A stretch of DNA of 64,000 nucleotides, from NCBI RefSeq assembly GCF_000826655.1, contig NZ_JXJO01000017.1, forward strand, positions 124,001 to 188,000, given 5' to 3'. The position numbers and the translations under genes are program-made. The notes beneath the pieces were generated by a model. That model did no database searches. It was not told the DNA's origin and saw only the letters and a list, made by a program, of their open reading frames with translations. This document shows positions 25,659 through 34,578 of the stretch, one piece after another (the first letter of the stretch is position 1; every line of letters begins with the position of its first letter). This stretch comes from Psychroserpens damuponensis. Lineage in GTDB: Bacteria > Bacteroidota > Bacteroidia > Flavobacteriales > Flavobacteriaceae.

Positions 25659-27830
25659 TTATTTTTTAATAAACTTTTTAGTTTTACCATTTTCAAATCG
25701 TACAAAATATAGCCCAGTATTTAAGTGTTGTACACTTATAGACTCATTATTGTTAATAGTACTATTCATAATTATTCTTCCCAATTGGTCATGTAAGGTA
25801 AATTTCATTTCTTGTTTTAAACCTGATATACTTATAAAGTTAGAAGAAGGATTAGGGTATAGAACAATCCTGTTTTCTACACCAAATTCTGGAGTAGATA
25901 AAGTATCTCCACCACATTCAATATCTAAAAAATAGTTATATTCTCTTCCAAATGGAATCGTTGAAAATGCACTCGCGTTATTTGGAGCAGGGTTTCCAAA
26001 AGTATAGCTAAAATGAGAAATAGCATTTGCTGAAATTGACTCTGTACCGTAGGTGTGATCTCCTGGAGTATCGTAAATAGCCATTACCCAATAAGTACCA
26101 GGTTGTAGTACAATTGGATCCACTGGTAAGGTAACACGACCTTCACCAACAGTTCCAATACTAGACTCTACAATTAAATTATTAGGAGCACCTCCGTCAT
26201 CATCATAAACCACCATTTGTACCGCTGCTCCAGTATTTTTGCCTATTAAGTTGATACTGCTTAATACACCCTCTTCATAAAGAGTATAACTATTGCCCAA
26301 GAGCGTGTTTGCTGGAAAATTTGCAGCAAGGTTTTCAGTTGGAATTTCCGATGCACCAATACCGCATGTAGAGGTTGTTGCGCAAGTAATATCAAGAAAA
26401 TACAGAAATTCTTGACCTATAAAAGAGCTAAAACCTGAAGCGTTTGGTGGTATTTCCTCACCAAAATTTAAACTCTTATAATGCACTACATTATCTGTTG
26501 ATGTAACATCTCTTTTTGTATGCTGTCCAGCGCTATCATAGACGGCCATAATCCAATAATCTCCAGGAGGAATTACAATTGGTGTTACTGGTAAAGTGAC
26601 TTTACCCGTACGCACCTTGTGTACCTCTGAAGAGGCTATTAAGTTATCGGGGTCACCATTGTTATCTGAATAAACCGCCATTTGAACATTAGCATACGTA
26701 CCATTTCCTATAAGGTTAATTGAATTTAGCGTACCCTCTTGTAGAAGCGTATATTTTGTGCCTAATAAATTATTAGGTGAAAAATTAGCATTTTCATGAT
26801 TTGGAGTATTTATTGAGTCCCCAATATTACAATCTGATTCTAGTATGCAATCCATCTCTAAAAAAAATAGAAAATCTTGGCCTGTATAGCTTGTAGAATC
26901 AGAAAAATCTGGTGGCACTCCAGACCAAAACGAATGATTTTTATAATATACAGTGTTGCCAGTTGCAGAAGTGTTTGTTTTAGTATGGCTTCCTGGAGCA
27001 TTAAAAACTGTCATAATCCAATAGTCACCAGGAGGCAATTCAACAGGTGCGACGTCTAGACTAATTAAACCCTCTCCAACAGTACCTAAACTAGAAGCGG
27101 CTACTAAATTATTTGGCTCACCATTATTATCATCGTATACAGCCATTTTTATATTAACACCTGTGCCATTACCAATCATGTTTATTGAATTTAGTATACC
27201 TTGTTTATCTAAAGAGTATTTCACACCAAATAGCAAATTAGCTGAAAAACTTCCATCAACATAGTTTGAGTCCGCAAGTGAGTTACCAATATTACATTCT
27301 GTCGTAGATGGGCAAGTTATGTCTAAATAGTATAAGTGACCTTCACCAGAATATCCAATTTCATTTTCAAATTCTGTAGGCATTGGAGCATCAAAATCAG
27401 CATTTGCAATTCTTACTGAAGTTCCAACTGTATAATCCCCCATAAGACTATGAACACCATCTTCATCAAAAATACTGGTAATCCAATAAGTCCCTGGCTC
27501 AAGTGTTATAGGTACTACAGAAAGTGCTACTACGCCATTATTGACTACACCAACAGTTGATTCAGTAATTAAGTTATGCGGCCTATTATCATAAGAACTG
27601 TAAACCCCCATTTTTACTTGAGCACCTGTACCATTACCTATCATATTAATTGAGTTGAGTGTTCCTCTGTGGTTGAGGCTTACTTTAACAGCTCTTAATC
27701 TATTTTGATAGAGTATAGTCTCTTCATTAAAATCTGGTGTGATTTCAGAGTTACCAATAACGCAATCTTGCGCGTTTATATTTAAAAATGCCAAGAGCAT
27801 AATTAAAAAAAGTGTGTATTTGTTTTTCAT
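25659..27830 (-). CDS. T9SS-secreted protein with four repeated ~160-residue modules
   Basis: A 723-residue exported protein with signal peptide (MKNKYTLFLIMLLAFLNINA). Four tandem modules follow, each opening with C-x-IGNS/D and containing LNSINMIGNGTGA, VQMAVYDDNNG-x-PNNL, PGDYWIMA and a closing YFLDITC-type strand. The C-terminal ~70 residues (LYPNPSSNFISISGLKQEM ... KKFIKK) are a T9SS type A sorting domain, so it reaches the outside through T9SS. Paired cysteines at module edges suggest disulphides. It is the second gene after a paralogue 26 bases upstream, so it shares that gene's promoter. The beta-rich modules suggest adhesion or binding. The actual role is unknown. Confidence 0.8.
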   Translation of the reverse strand: MKNKYTLFLIMLLAFLNINAQDCVIGNSEITPDFNEETILYQNRLRAVKVSLNHRGTLNSINMIGNGTGAQVKMGVYSSYDNRPHNLITESTVGVVNNGVVALSVVPITLEPGTYWITSIFDEDGVHSLMGDYTVGTSVRIANADFDAPMPTEFENEIGYSGEGHLYYLDITCPSTTECNIGNSLADSNYVDGSFSANLLFGVKYSLDKQGILNSINMIGNGTGVNIKMAVYDDNNGEPNNLVAASSLGTVGEGLISLDVAPVELPPGDYWIMTVFNAPGSHTKTNTSATGNTVYYKNHSFWSGVPPDFSDSTSYTGQDFLFFLEMDCILESDCNIGDSINTPNHENANFSPNNLLGTKYTLLQEGTLNSINLIGNGTYANVQMAVYSDNNGDPDNLIASSEVHKVRTGKVTLPVTPIVIPPGDYWIMAVYDSAGQHTKRDVTSTDNVVHYKSLNFGEEIPPNASGFSSFIGQEFLYFLDITCATTSTCGIGASEIPTENLAANFPANTLLGNSYTLYEEGVLSSINLIGKNTGAAVQMVVYDDDGGAPNNLIVESSIGTVGEGRVTLPVDPIVLQPGTYWVMAIYDTPGDHTYGTESISANAISHFSYTFGNPAPNNASAFSTIPFGREYNYFLDIECGGDTLSTPEFGVENRIVLYPNPSSNFISISGLKQEMKFTLHDQLGRIIMNSTINNNESISVQHLNTGLYFVRFENGKTKKFIKK

Positions 27831-27856
27831 TATTAAATTATTTATGTGTTTAAAAA

Positions 27857-29572
27857 TTATTTTTTAATAAATTTTTTGGTTTGCCCATTTTCAAACCTTA
27901 TGAAATAAAGCCCAGTATTTAAATTCTGAATATTAATAGCTTCATTATTCTCAATTTTATTATCAAAAATTTTTCTTCCTAAATGGTCATATAAACTGAA
28001 GTACGTTTTTTGTTTTAAGCCCGATATTTTAATAATATTAGAAGATGGATTAGGGTAGAGCTTTATATCGTTATTTATCTCTAAATCAGGTGTAGATAAA
28101 GTAGAACCACATGTGATGTCTAGGTAATACAGATAATCTTGCCCTGTATATGTAAATAGGTTTATAGCTTGTGATGGCAAAGGGTCGTCAAAATTGTGTG
28201 CGAAATGGTAAACACGTCTGCTACTTGATGCATTTGTATTGACATTAGAGTGGTTTCCGTCAGAATCGTAGTTTGCCATAATCCAATAATCACCTGGTTG
28301 TAAAACAACAGGGGTTACAGGTAATGCGACCATACCATCTCCAACAGTTCCAATTTCAGATGTTGCAACTAGGTTATAAGGGCTATTACCAAGGTCGTCA
28401 TAAACTGCCATTTGTACATTAGCACCTGTGTTATTACCTATAAAGTTTATTGAGTTTAAAGTACCCTCTTCCGTAAGTGTATGTTTAACACCTAAAAAGC
28501 GATTAGGTATTATGTTGTATTCAGTGTAATCTGGGGTAATATTGTAATTTCCTATACTACAATCTGTTTGTGGAATGCAGGTTACTTCTAGAGCATATAA
28601 AAAATCTTGACCACTAAAGGTAGAAAAATCTGAAGCGTTAAATGGCAATGGAGAACCAAATGCTAAACTTTTATAATATATATCGTTTCCTGTGGCATTG
28701 GTATTAACATTACTGTGATTTCCAGGTACATCGTAGAAAGCCATTATCCAATAATCGCCAGCGGGTAAATCAACAGGGATTACTCGGATTGATTGACGGC
28801 CACCTAGAACAAGTCTAACACTAGAAGCACGCATTAAATTATTTGGCACTCCATTATTGTCGTCATACACTACCATTTGCACCTGTGCGCCAGTTCCATT
28901 ACCTATATAATTTATGGCATTTAAAGTACCTGGTTGCGAAAGTGTATGTTTAGTGCCTAATAGGTAATTTGCTGATATGCCGAATGTGTCAAACTCTGGC
29001 GAAACTTCAAAGTTGCCAGTAATACATTCATTTTGCACTGATGATGAACAAGTTATATCTAAAAAATATAGAAGAGTTAAACCATAATCTGTACCATTAT
29101 TAAATGTAGATGCATTAGAAGGCATTGAATCTCCAAACGCTATACTTTCAGAGTAATAATATGTGTTCCCTGAAGTTTCTACAGTACCTAGAGTATGTGT
29201 ACCGGAAGCATCATAATTCGCAAACACCCAATAGTCCCCTGGGGAAAGCAAAACAGAAGGTGTTTGTAGAGATACCAAACCTTCATTAACGATTCCAATA
29301 TTGGATGTTGCTACTAAATTATTAGGCACTCCATTATTATCATCATAGACTGCCATTTGAACAGAAGCGTTTGTAGCAGTTCCAATTAAGTTAATTGAGT
29401 TTAGAGTCCCCTCTTCAAAAAGGGTATATTTAACCCCATACAATCTATTAGATTGTAAATTTATATTTTGATGTTCTTCAGTTATAAGATTATTTCCTAT
29501 ACTACAATCTTGTGCATTTAGCTTTAATAATGCTAGAATTGTAATTAAACAAATGATGTAATGTTTTTTCAT
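27857..29572 (-). CDS. T9SS-secreted protein with three repeated ~160-residue modules
   Basis: 571 residues with signal peptide ending LKLNAQ, three modules of the same type as its neighbours (CSIGN..., LNSINLIG-x-x-T, PGDYWVFA/PGDYWIMA, LDITC), and a C-terminal T9SS type A domain (KLYPNPSSNIIKISGLKQ ... TKKFIKK). It is the first gene of a two-gene operon with the four-module paralogue. Upstream are a -7 box TATTTTTG (29622-29615) and a 21-bp-spaced TGAATCA element (29752-29725), a candidate site for the hybrid kinase regulator at 51485. Surface localisation is well supported. Ligand unknown. Confidence 0.8.
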   Translation of the reverse strand: MKKHYIICLITILALLKLNAQDCSIGNNLITEEHQNINLQSNRLYGVKYTLFEEGTLNSINLIGTATNASVQMAVYDDNNGVPNNLVATSNIGIVNEGLVSLQTPSVLLSPGDYWVFANYDASGTHTLGTVETSGNTYYYSESIAFGDSMPSNASTFNNGTDYGLTLLYFLDITCSSSVQNECITGNFEVSPEFDTFGISANYLLGTKHTLSQPGTLNAINYIGNGTGAQVQMVVYDDNNGVPNNLMRASSVRLVLGGRQSIRVIPVDLPAGDYWIMAFYDVPGNHSNVNTNATGNDIYYKSLAFGSPLPFNASDFSTFSGQDFLYALEVTCIPQTDCSIGNYNITPDYTEYNIIPNRFLGVKHTLTEEGTLNSINFIGNNTGANVQMAVYDDLGNSPYNLVATSEIGTVGDGMVALPVTPVVLQPGDYWIMANYDSDGNHSNVNTNASSSRRVYHFAHNFDDPLPSQAINLFTYTGQDYLYYLDITCGSTLSTPDLEINNDIKLYPNPSSNIIKISGLKQKTYFSLYDHLGRKIFDNKIENNEAINIQNLNTGLYFIRFENGQTKKFIKK

Positions 29573-29905
29573 ATTCCGAGTTGCTTTTTATGTTTGTGTT
29601 CTTAAAATTTTTAACAAAAATAGATTTGAATTACCTTGAAAGCGTTCACATAAGAACCAGATGCTTTCAATTTTAAAGCATTGATATTCTTAATTTGTCT
29701 AAAAAGTATTGATGCTTTAAAAATTGATTCAGAAACTATAAAAATTGATTCATCTGCTTTATAAAAAAAGAATAATTGTAAGTTTTTAATTATAGTAGAA
29801 AGCCTTTCATAAAAATGAAAGGCTTCAAGTTATTCAATGCGCATCAGCCCGTTTAAAGCTACTAACAAAAAAAGGCGCGAGATAGTTTATTACATTTTGG
29901 ATGTA
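29573..29905 (-). promoter_or_regulatory. Intergenic region: promoter with 21-bp TGAATCA element (site 1), terminator
   Basis: A 333-base gap without a gene. On the minus strand: TGAATCA at 29752-29746 and again at 29731-29725 (exactly 21 bp apart), AAAATTGAAAGC at 29674-29663, then the -7 box TATTTTTG at 29622-29615, 103 bp from the proximal TGAATCA. To the right is a terminator hairpin AAGCCTTTCAT / ATGAAAGGCTT (29800-29825) for the gene ending at 29906. The remaining ~80 bases show nothing recognisable. Confidence 0.65.
29800..29825 (-). terminator. Terminator after the two-module T9SS gene
   Basis: A perfect 11-bp stem, AAGCCTTTCAT / ATGAAAGGCTT, with a 4-A loop. The same stem recurs at 31765-31792 behind the NHL triplet. 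Confidence 0.7.
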
Positions 29906-31153
29906 CTAATCTTTAATAAATTTTAAAGATTGCCCACTATTAAGTTTTACAAAGTATAATCCTGTTTTTATACTTGCTACATTTATACTTTCATGTTTTT
30001 CTATATAACCTTCTAGTACTTTTTCACCTAAAGTGTTATACATTACATACGCTTCTCTTTGTTTTAATCCTCTTATAAAAATGTTTGTTGAAGACGGATT
30101 TGGAAATAATGATAAGGTGTCGTTTATATTAAAATCATCATTAGATAATGTAGAACATGATATATCTAAATAATATAAATAATCAGCACCTCCAAAATCA
30201 AAAAAGCCTGAAGCATTAACAGGCATTGTGTCTCCAAACGTTACACTTTGATAATACAATCTGCTGTCTCTTGCATTTTCATTCTTAAGCACATGATCAC
30301 CATCAGTATCATAAACCGCCATAATCCAATAATCACTAGCGGGTAATGTAATAGGGGTCACGGGCAGTGCAATATGCCCACCTATAACCGCACCAACACT
30401 AGATGTAGCGATTAAATTATTGGGAACCCCATTTTCATCATCATATAATGCCATTTGTACTTGTGCTCCTGTACCATTTCCAATCATATTGATAGAGTTT
30501 AAAGTACCAGACTCTGTAAGAGTTACCTTTTTAGAACTAAGAAGTACATTTGCCACAAAGTTGTTCCCACCTGTGAACTCAGGAGTAACTTCTGAATTTC
30601 CAATGTTACATGCCGATGGTGTTGATGATGAACAGGTTAGGTCTACAAAATATGGTAAAGCAAGCTCTGAACCATAGGTTACAAAAGCTGACCCCCTATT
30701 TGGCATAGGATTTCCAAAAACATGACCCTGTCTATAAACTTGGCTACGTGGGCTACCTATGGCAGCAAAAGGGGTATGAATACCATTTTCATCAAAAATA
30801 GCGAATACCCAATAATCACCAACAAGAAGTCGATAATTAGGAGCACTTAAAGTCACCAAACCTTCTGTAACAACTCCTATTTCAGATGTGGCTATTAAAG
30901 CGTCAGGTTCTCCATTATTATCATTATAAATTGCCATTTGAACTTGTGCTCCAGTATTGTTCCCTATCATGTTTATGGAATTTAGGAGCCCTTCTTCGGT
31001 TAAAGTAAATTTAACTCCTGAAAGTAAATTTGAATTTGAAAAATTCCCTGAACCATCGTTATTTACAATAGTATTTCCAATAGTACAATCTTGTGCATTT
31101 AAGCTTATAAATGCTAGACTTGTAATTAAATAGAGTAAGTACATTTTTTTCAT
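29906..31153 (-). CDS. T9SS-secreted protein with two repeated ~160-residue modules
   Basis: 415 residues from the ATG at 31153 (MKKMYLLYL). A longer frame upstream lacks signal character. Signal peptide ends FISLNAQ. Two modules of the family seen at 25659-29572 follow (CTIGN..., LNSINMIGNNTGAQVQMAIY, VGDYWVFA, and ASDYWIMAVYDTDG in the second) and then a T9SS type A domain (SLFPNPSSTNIFIRGLKQRE ... SLKFIKD). It has its own promoter: -7 box TACGTTTG (31187-31180) and the 21-bp TGAATCA-type element at 31316-31289. Probably exposed on the cell surface. Function unknown. Confidence 0.8.
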   Translation of the reverse strand: MKKMYLLYLITSLAFISLNAQDCTIGNTIVNNDGSGNFSNSNLLSGVKFTLTEEGLLNSINMIGNNTGAQVQMAIYNDNNGEPDALIATSEIGVVTEGLVTLSAPNYRLLVGDYWVFAIFDENGIHTPFAAIGSPRSQVYRQGHVFGNPMPNRGSAFVTYGSELALPYFVDLTCSSSTPSACNIGNSEVTPEFTGGNNFVANVLLSSKKVTLTESGTLNSINMIGNGTGAQVQMALYDDENGVPNNLIATSSVGAVIGGHIALPVTPITLPASDYWIMAVYDTDGDHVLKNENARDSRLYYQSVTFGDTMPVNASGFFDFGGADYLYYLDISCSTLSNDDFNINDTLSLFPNPSSTNIFIRGLKQREAYVMYNTLGEKVLEGYIEKHESINVASIKTGLYFVKLNSGQSLKFIKD

Positions 31154-31288
31154 GTTTATATGTATTAAAGTTTGCTGTGCAAACGTACTAATACACAAAA
31201 CCAAGTGAGAGTAGAAAAGACCCAAAAACTTTCAATTTTAAAGCATAAAAATCTATACTTATATAAAAAACATTAAAACTTTAAAGAA

Positions 31289-31316
31289 TGATTCAAAGGC
31301 TTTAAAAAATGATACA
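31289..31316 (-). promoter_or_regulatory. 21-bp TGAATCA element, site 2
   Basis: On the minus strand TGTATCA (31316-31310) and TGAATCA (31295-31289) lie exactly 21 bp apart, both followed by T-rich ATTTTTTAAAG/ATTCTTTAAAG. AAAATTGAAAG follows at 31239-31229, and the -7 box TACGTTTG at 31187-31180, 102 bp from the proximal copy. Same layout as site 1. Confidence 0.65.
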
Positions 31317-31421
31317 CTATTACGTTTTAGCAATTAAATCACCTCATTTTGATTTGTACTTCTTTAAGAAAAATAAATTGAATTGAATTTTAGACTATAT
31401 AGTTCTAAAACACCCAAATAA

Positions 31422-31730
31422 TCATCTGTTTTTCATATTACCTTTTCCTTTGGTAAAGGATATATTGATAAAAATTAGCCATTCTTTTTTTGAATTTTGC
31501 CACTCTTCATCAAAATTAAGACTAGAGATTTGAAGTGTTTTTTTTAGACCTTGATGAAGATTGTTTATTTGATTTGCTTCTATTTCAATACTAAGAGACA
31601 TAGCAAGGTCTGAAAACATATTAAAATTTACAATATAACCATCATTAGATGCTATGGTTTTTTTTATTTCTTCCACGGCCTCGATTCGTGGTTTGTGTGC
31701 AGTTAATATCCAGTTTAATTTATTTTTCAT
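31422..31730 (-). CDS. Hypothetical protein, ~100 residues
   Basis: 102 residues from the ATG at 31730. Charged, no signal peptide. The phrase KNKLNWILTAHKPRIEAVEEI and later NNLHQGLKKTLQISSLN suggest an alpha/beta fold of the ferredoxin/ACT size. No family is recognised. It lies alone between two terminators, in the middle of the surface-protein genes. Confidence 0.5.
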   Translation of the reverse strand: MKNKLNWILTAHKPRIEAVEEIKKTIASNDGYIVNFNMFSDLAMSLSIEIEANQINNLHQGLKKTLQISSLNFDEEWQNSKKEWLIFINISFTKGKGNMKNR

Positions 31731-31764
31731 AATCAAATATTGCGTATTCGGTTGTATTAAAACA

Positions 31765-31792
31765 AAAGCCTTTCATGTATATGAAAGGCTTT
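31765..31792 (-). terminator. Terminator after the first NHL triplet
   Basis: Stem AAAGCCTTTCAT / ATGAAAGGCTTT (12 bp, perfect), loop GTAT, with TTTTGTTTT downstream on the minus strand. It lies 123 bases past the stop of the NHL gene at 31916. Confidence 0.75.
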
Positions 31793-31915
31793 ATTAGCTC
31801 TAAGATAATTTATCTTAGAACACTACTAATCAAGGTAATACTTCAAGAGGTTTAAAACTAATTCTTACCTTATATTCTACCATGAATGTAGAGAAACTAT
31901 ATAAAATGTCTTCCA

Positions 31916-33223
31916 TTACCTTTCAACTACTTTTCTAATACTATTGTTATTTGTATCAAAAACATAGATGGTATAATCGGGACCAAGTGTTATTCCCCAA
32001 GGATTAAAAAACCTAGCCGAATTACTATCTCCATCTTGATTGCCAGTTTCTATAGCACCAGCAATTGTTGTAATTTGTCCGTTTGGTGTGATTTTCCGTA
32101 TGCTATTATTGAGGTAATCTTGAATAAAAATAGTATCATCCACACTTATTTCAATGTCATAAGGATGATTGAACTTTGCTGCCTCTAAACTACCATCTAA
32201 AAAACCCTCTCCTGCATTACCTGCATAAGTGCTTACTATTCCGTTAGGAGTGATTTTTTTAATTTTATCATTTCCTTCATCAGTTACAAATAGGTTTCCA
32301 TTGGAATCAAAACACATATCTGTTGGTTTGTTAAACTGTGCTACTGATATGTCTCCATCAACGTCTCCTTCAGTAGTGCCTGCAAAAGTAGTTACAACTC
32401 CTTCTTGAGTGATTTTTCGTATTTTCGAATTGTGAGGGTCAGCAACATAAACGTTACCAATAGCATCAATAGAAATACCTGTTAGTCTTTTGAATTTCGC
32501 CTCTGAACCTGTTCCGTTTTGAAAACCTTCGGTGCTTCCTGCAAGTGTAGTTACTGCACCTAAAGGAGTGATTTTTCTAACCTTAAAATTATCGCATACA
32601 TATAAGTTGTCTTGAGCATCAATGGCAATACTATACGGTGTATCAAACAATGCTTCGCCACCATTTGGGTCATCACTGTAACCAGAACCTCCTGCCCCTG
32701 CAAAGGTATCAACGTTTCCATCTGGTGTCATTTTACGTATAACATGGTTGTTTTTATCTACTACAAATAAGTTTCCTTGCGAATCTATTACACCATCCGA
32801 TAATTCGTTAAATTCTGCATTAGTCCCAATAGCATCAAGGTAGCCCTGGCTACCACCTGCAATTGTTGTTACTTCTACATCAGATATAATATAGTTAAAG
32901 GTTGGCCCTTGCAACTCTTCATTATTTATTACAAGTTTTAATTCGCCATTATAGGCTTTCGAAGGAACTGTTACAACAATTTCTGAATCTGTTAGACTTT
33001 GAACAACAGATTCAATATCATCAAAATAAACTTCTACTTTACTTACATCTGTTCCAAAGTTTTCTCCTGAAATTACTACTGTTGATAGCATTGGTCCTTC
33101 CGTTGGGCTTATAGATGCTATGTTTGGGTTTTTGTTTTCTGGCACTGGTGCCTCATCATTACTGCTACATGCTGTAAAAATAACGATGCATGCTAGCATC
33201 ATTAATTTAAAAAGTGTTTTCAT
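31916..33223 (-). CDS. IPT/TIG-NHL beta-propeller lipoprotein (triplet A, third gene)
   Basis: 435 residues. Lipobox IFTAC with Cys 19, then an Asp/Glu/Asn-rich linker. An IPT/TIG Ig-like domain (about 35-112) has GPMLSTVVISGENFGTD. Six or so NHL repeats (about 118-435) follow, each with TFAG-x-x-x-G-x-x-DG, AKF, and NLYV-D-x-x-N-x-x-IRKIT, which build a six-bladed propeller. NHL propellers usually bind proteins or ligands. Some are enzymes, but no active site is visible here. Last gene of triplet A, 26 bases after the second, followed by a terminator. Confidence 0.82.
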   Translation of the reverse strand: MKTLFKLMMLACIVIFTACSSNDEAPVPENKNPNIASISPTEGPMLSTVVISGENFGTDVSKVEVYFDDIESVVQSLTDSEIVVTVPSKAYNGELKLVINNEELQGPTFNYIISDVEVTTIAGGSQGYLDAIGTNAEFNELSDGVIDSQGNLFVVDKNNHVIRKMTPDGNVDTFAGAGGSGYSDDPNGGEALFDTPYSIAIDAQDNLYVCDNFKVRKITPLGAVTTLAGSTEGFQNGTGSEAKFKRLTGISIDAIGNVYVADPHNSKIRKITQEGVVTTFAGTTEGDVDGDISVAQFNKPTDMCFDSNGNLFVTDEGNDKIKKITPNGIVSTYAGNAGEGFLDGSLEAAKFNHPYDIEISVDDTIFIQDYLNNSIRKITPNGQITTIAGAIETGNQDGDSNSARFFNPWGITLGPDYTIYVFDTNNNSIRKVVER

Positions 33224-33249
33224 TTCTTCTTTTTTGTTATTTTAAAATT

Positions 33250-34560
33250 TTATTCTTGTGTGATTTTTCTAACTCGATCATTAAAGCCATCGGCTACATA
33301 TAGATTATTATCAGAATCGATTGTCATATAAAGAACTGTTTTAAACATGGCTTCTTCTCCAACTCCATCTTGAAGACCAAATACACTTCCGGCTAATGTT
33401 GTAACGCTACCAGATTTTGAAATTCGTCTAATTACATTATTTCTATAATCCGATATGTATATATTTCCATAATCATCTGTAGTTATCCCTTGTGGAGTAT
33501 TAAATCTAGCTTCTTCAATAGATCCATTAACATAGCCTGCTTCTATATTTCCTACAACTGTGCTAACTTCTCCACTTAATAATATTTTGCGCACGCCATG
33601 CAAACCTACATCTGCACCAGTATCAACAACATACAACGCATTATCGCTTCCTAAAGTAATCTGACCTGGAAGCGTGAATTTTGTGTTTAATCCGTTTCCA
33701 TCTAAATGCCCAACTTCACTACCAGCAATGGTTTCTACTATATTATCTGGGGTAATACGCTTTATTTTGTGGTTTCCAGAGTCTGTTATATAAAGATTAC
33801 CTTCTGCGTCAATTGCAATCCCTTTAGGTGATTTGAATTTTGCATTCTCACCAATATCATCAAAGTCTCCTATAGAACTGCCTGCTATAGTGGTAACATG
33901 ACCTGTTGGAGATATTTTTCGAATTTTATGATTTCCTGTATCAGTAATGTAAAGGTTATCATCAGCATCTATAGTAATACCATTAGGCGATTTAAATTTT
34001 GCAATAGTGCCAATGCCATTGGCAAAGCCTTCTATACTTCCTGCAAATGTGCTTACTATACCATCAGGTGTTATCTTTCTGATATTAGAATTATCCTCGT
34101 CAACTACAAACATATTGCCATTAGAATCGAATATCATTGAAAAAGGAGTATCAAACTTTGCGGTTTGCAAATTGCCATCAATATTTCCTGAAGTAGAACC
34201 TGCAAAAGTAGATACGTTTACTTCTGAAATCTCATAATCAAAGTATGGTCCAATGTGCTCAACATCATCTATGGTAACTATAACCTCTCCATTATATGAC
34301 TTAGATGGCACGATAAATTCTATCTCTGTATTTGAAACGCTTACCACATTAGCACTTACACCATTTATACTTATAGTTACAGTGCTAATATCACTACCAA
34401 ATCCATTACCATATAATGTTACCTCTGTACCTTTTGGACCATGGTTTGGACTAATACTACTTATTGTTGTGACAGTGTTAATGTTATCATCACTTCTATT
34501 ACATGCTGTAAACAACACAACAATGCACACTATTACCAATGTTTTAAAAAGTGTTTTCAT
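33250..34560 (-). CDS. IPT/TIG-NHL beta-propeller lipoprotein (triplet A, second gene)
   Basis: 436 residues. Lipobox LFTAC with Cys 20, IPT/TIG domain (about 36-110; GPKGTEVTLYGNGFGSD), then NHL repeats to the C-terminus (for example NLYITDTGNHKIRKISPTG), ending VRKITQE. Two blades around residues 185-285 are almost identical, which suggests recent internal duplication. It stands 18 bases after the first gene of the triplet. It should be anchored to a membrane by the lipid and, with Asn/Asp after the Cys, possibly carried to the cell surface as many Bacteroidetes lipoproteins are. Confidence 0.82.
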   Translation of the reverse strand: MKTLFKTLVIVCIVVLFTACNRSDDNINTVTTISSISPNHGPKGTEVTLYGNGFGSDISTVTISINGVSANVVSVSNTEIEFIVPSKSYNGEVIVTIDDVEHIGPYFDYEISEVNVSTFAGSTSGNIDGNLQTAKFDTPFSMIFDSNGNMFVVDEDNSNIRKITPDGIVSTFAGSIEGFANGIGTIAKFKSPNGITIDADDNLYITDTGNHKIRKISPTGHVTTIAGSSIGDFDDIGENAKFKSPKGIAIDAEGNLYITDSGNHKIKRITPDNIVETIAGSEVGHLDGNGLNTKFTLPGQITLGSDNALYVVDTGADVGLHGVRKILLSGEVSTVVGNIEAGYVNGSIEEARFNTPQGITTDDYGNIYISDYRNNVIRRISKSGSVTTLAGSVFGLQDGVGEEAMFKTVLYMTIDSDNNLYVADGFNDRVRKITQE

Positions 34561-34578
34561 TTTTTCTATTTTAAAATT

